DNA from: CAYSGL01 sp964520985
GTDB lineage: Bacteria; Pseudomonadota; Alphaproteobacteria; Micavibrionales; Micavibrionaceae
Reading direction: 5' to 3'
NCBI GenBank assembly: GCA_964520985.1
Contig: CAZFPB010000001.1
Span: 62,001-126,000 of the forward strand
Length of the DNA stretch: 64,000 nt
Part shown: positions 62,599 through 64,000 of the stretch, one piece after another
Position numbering within the stretch: position 1 is the first letter of the stretch
Layout: each line of letters opens with the position of its first letter
Translations under genes and position numbers: made by a program
Notes under the pieces: generated by a model
Database searches by the model: none
The model's input: the letters and a program-made list of their open reading frames with translations, nothing else
Told to the model about the DNA's origin: nothing

Positions 62599-63249
62599 TT
62601 ACTGGCTCACCCATAAAATACGGGCAATCCACGAAATATCGGCCGGGGCGAGGGTGCGCGTGGCATGATCGGGATTAAGAGATTTTAGCTCAACCTTGGT
62701 AGCGGTCTGGCGCACCAATTCCTTGGCCATGACTTCACCTTTTTGCGTGCGCACGACGACGCGGTCGCCGCGCCGCGCGGTCTGCGCGGTCGAGACCACC
62801 AGCACTTCACCTTCACGGTAGAGCGGCTCCATGGAATCGCCGCTGACTTCGAGGGCGAACACTGCCTGGTCGCTCGCCGTGTTCACATCGGGAAAACGCA
62901 CTTCATCCCACGCATCACCAGCCGGATAGCCGTCCTCATCAAAAAAACCTTTCGCACCGGCTTGGGCGAAACCGATCAGGGGAATGATAGATGTATCTTT
63001 TTGTTTGAGCGCGTCCGTCTCATCGATCAACGAGAGGAACTCACCCATGGTCGCGCCGGTCGCACCAAGAATACGCGCAATGCTTTCTGTGGACGGCCAG
63101 CGTGGCTTGCCGTCCGGGCTGATGCGTTTGCTTTTATTGAAAGAGGTTGGGTCGAGACCCGCCTGTTTGGCGAGACCCGAGGCGCTGAAGCCGAAGGTGG
63201 CGGCGAGCCGGTCAATCGCGCGCCAGATACTGTCGTGGGAAAGGTTCAT
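62599..63249 (-). CDS. S24-type repressor (HTH plus LexA-like peptidase domain)
   Basis: 216 residues. An N-terminal helix-turn-helix (ATFGFSASGLAKQAGLDPTSFNKSKR) is joined to a LexA/CI-type domain: cleavage bond Ala97-Gly98 in GFAQAGAKGF, Ser139 in SGDSMEPLYREGE and Lys176 in GEVMAKEL. RecA-assisted self-cleavage is expected. CI/HTH of the alphaproteobacterial type, not LexA itself. A short AT-rich gap separates it from the next divergent gene. Confidence 0.87.
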   Translation of the reverse strand: MNLSHDSIWRAIDRLAATFGFSASGLAKQAGLDPTSFNKSKRISPDGKPRWPSTESIARILGATGATMGEFLSLIDETDALKQKDTSIIPLIGFAQAGAKGFFDEDGYPAGDAWDEVRFPDVNTASDQAVFALEVSGDSMEPLYREGEVLVVSTAQTARRGDRVVVRTQKGEVMAKELVRQTATKVELKSLNPDHATRTLAPADISWIARILWVSQ

Positions 63250-63385
63250 ATATTATAGGTACACTTTCCTACCATAGAATGTCATTAGGAAAATAATCAT
63301 AAAAAAGCTTGACTCGAGCTAAAAATGGGGGCATAAAGAGAACATAAACAGAACAAATGCGTCTAAAGCAAGGATTTCTTTCCCA

Positions 63386-63838
63386 ATGAGCACCCGTGAC
63401 CGCTTCCCCAAACCTACCACCGATAACAAGACACAACCTTTCGAGTGCGCCGAGGAGGCGTGGTTCTGGTTCATCCTCGCGCAGGATGCCAAGAATGATG
63501 GCGCACGCGTCACGGCGGGTGCCGGTCTCATTCCGCGCCCGTGCGAACCCGCGGACATTTTCAATGTGCTGAATCAATTACATCGGGGCCGCCGTTTGCT
63601 GATGGAACATTTGCTGGTCTTGCGCCATTACGGCCGCCGCCAGATGGCGCCCGATCCGCGCCGCGTAAAAGAAGTGCGTGCCTTCCATCTGTGGCAGGAA
63701 GCTATGGAGCGGATGGAGCCGTTGCTCGTGCGCAAAGGCATCGTGAAACCGAACTTCCTGAGCGTACCGCGTCCGAGCAAATTCTGGGCGCATGCCGCAA
63801 TCGTGCATAATGGCCAGCAGGGCGCGCTACCTCTATGA
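63386..63838 (+). CDS. Conserved hypothetical protein
   Basis: 150 residues with FECAEEAWFWFILAQDAKNDGAR, then CEPADIFNVLNQLHRGRRLLMEHLLVLRHYGRR and AFHLWQEAMERMEPLLVRKG. Helical and charged, no signal peptide; no domain that I can name. The ATG overlaps the next gene start through ATGA at its end. Divergent from the repressor gene, so possibly its target. Confidence 0.75.
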   Translation: MSTRDRFPKPTTDNKTQPFECAEEAWFWFILAQDAKNDGARVTAGAGLIPRPCEPADIFNVLNQLHRGRRLLMEHLLVLRHYGRRQMAPDPRRVKEVRAFHLWQEAMERMEPLLVRKGIVKPNFLSVPRPSKFWAHAAIVHNGQQGALPL

Positions 63839-64000
63839 AAGCGTGGGTTGTTTTCAGCGGACACGCCGATATCTGGTGGCTGAAAATTCTGAAACCCGGT
63901 TTTCGGCATTGTTACATTCTTCTACAGGATAGATGGCAGTGGGTCAGCATCGATCCACTCTCGCATTATACGCAAATTCAGTTTCATGAGCGCCTACACC
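63835..64000 (+). CDS. Partial uncharacterised protein, C-terminus outside the window
   Basis: 55 codons without a stop from the ATG at 63835, which overlaps the preceding stop. It begins MKAWVVFSGHADIWWLKILK and continues with HCYILLQDRWQWVSIDPLSH; tryptophan- and aromatic-rich. No named family recognised. Coupled to the preceding gene. Confidence 0.7.
   Translation, partial: MKAWVVFSGHADIWWLKILKPGFRHCYILLQDRWQWVSIDPLSHYTQIQFHERLH

Noticed and set aside
1..64000. CRISPR array, prophage, insertion sequences, tRNA or rRNA genes
   Set aside because: No regular direct repeats with spacers, no transposase or integrase ORFs, no terminal repeats and no tRNA-like T-arm sequences seen; only the S24 repressor hints at a phage link.

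Overview
The window reads as a chromosomal segment of an alphaproteobacterium of moderate GC content. It is densely coding, has no tRNA or rRNA genes, and carries no insertion sequences or CRISPR arrays that I can see. The lineage call rests on several gene sets typical of that class: a DUF1476 (F1-ATPase inhibitor zeta) gene beside bolA and grxD, hisZ close to purA, a cpa/tad Flp-pilus cluster in Caulobacter-like order, oxyR divergent from ahpC-ahpD, an IalB-family protein, an NDUFAF5-like methyltransferase and an rpsU-type S21. The mix resembles Micavibrio/Rhodospirillales-like bacteria; that finer placement is inference.

Layout. 1-7.1 kb: gloB (cut by the window edge), an NDUFAF5-like methyltransferase and an 800-residue methyltransferase with Nudix-like parts on the minus strand; then comF, a UbiH-type monooxygenase, glutaredoxin and a Nit amidase. 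7.1-15.9 kb: cysE, a HerA-type ATPase, a small HTH protein, an LpxR-type outer-membrane deacylase, a secreted protein split by an apparent frameshift, an esterase, trhO, and the peroxide-stress locus oxyR / ahpC-ahpD. 16-22.4 kb: an AT-rich pair (formyltransferase plus HTH sensor), a small basic protein, gloA, a TetR regulator, an acyltransferase, a RimK-like ligase and a divergent RpoH-like sigma factor. 22.4-31.8 kb: an envelope block with SirB1-like, a BON lipoprotein, yraN, rsmI, an LpoA-like lipoprotein, pal, cpoB, tilS, a secreted protein and ftsH. 32-32.57 kb: the only long non-coding stretch, with two apparent minus-strand small transcription units. 32.5-37.2 kb: glmM, hisZ, a GcrA/SANT-like plus CarD-like fusion, and purA. 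37.2-39.8 kb: a membrane-anchored pseudokinase and a small membrane partner. 39.9-50.5 kb: the Tad/Flp pilus cluster (flp, cpaA-F, tadB, tadC) facing a TadD-like TPR lipoprotein and a stand-alone pilus N-domain protein. 50.6-64 kb: an IalB-like protein, rpsU, ggt, a YejF-type ABC ATPase, TrkH, an aminotransferase/GNAT pair, the grxD-bolA-zeta set, purC, a YcnI-like protein, nadK, pyrE, an S24-type repressor and two uncharacterised genes.

Most of the window is housekeeping. The parts that looked least ordinary are: the GcrA/SANT-CarD fusion between hisZ and purA; the pseudokinase/membrane pair upstream of the pilus genes; the intergenic stretch at 32.0-32.5 kb, which has a promoter, a 17-codon ORF overlapping an intrinsic terminator, and a second structured RNA whose two hairpin loops both show ACCCUC; the 800-residue methyltransferase fusion; and the formyltransferase/HTH-sensor pair. 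Functions come from motif recognition only; no database search was run.
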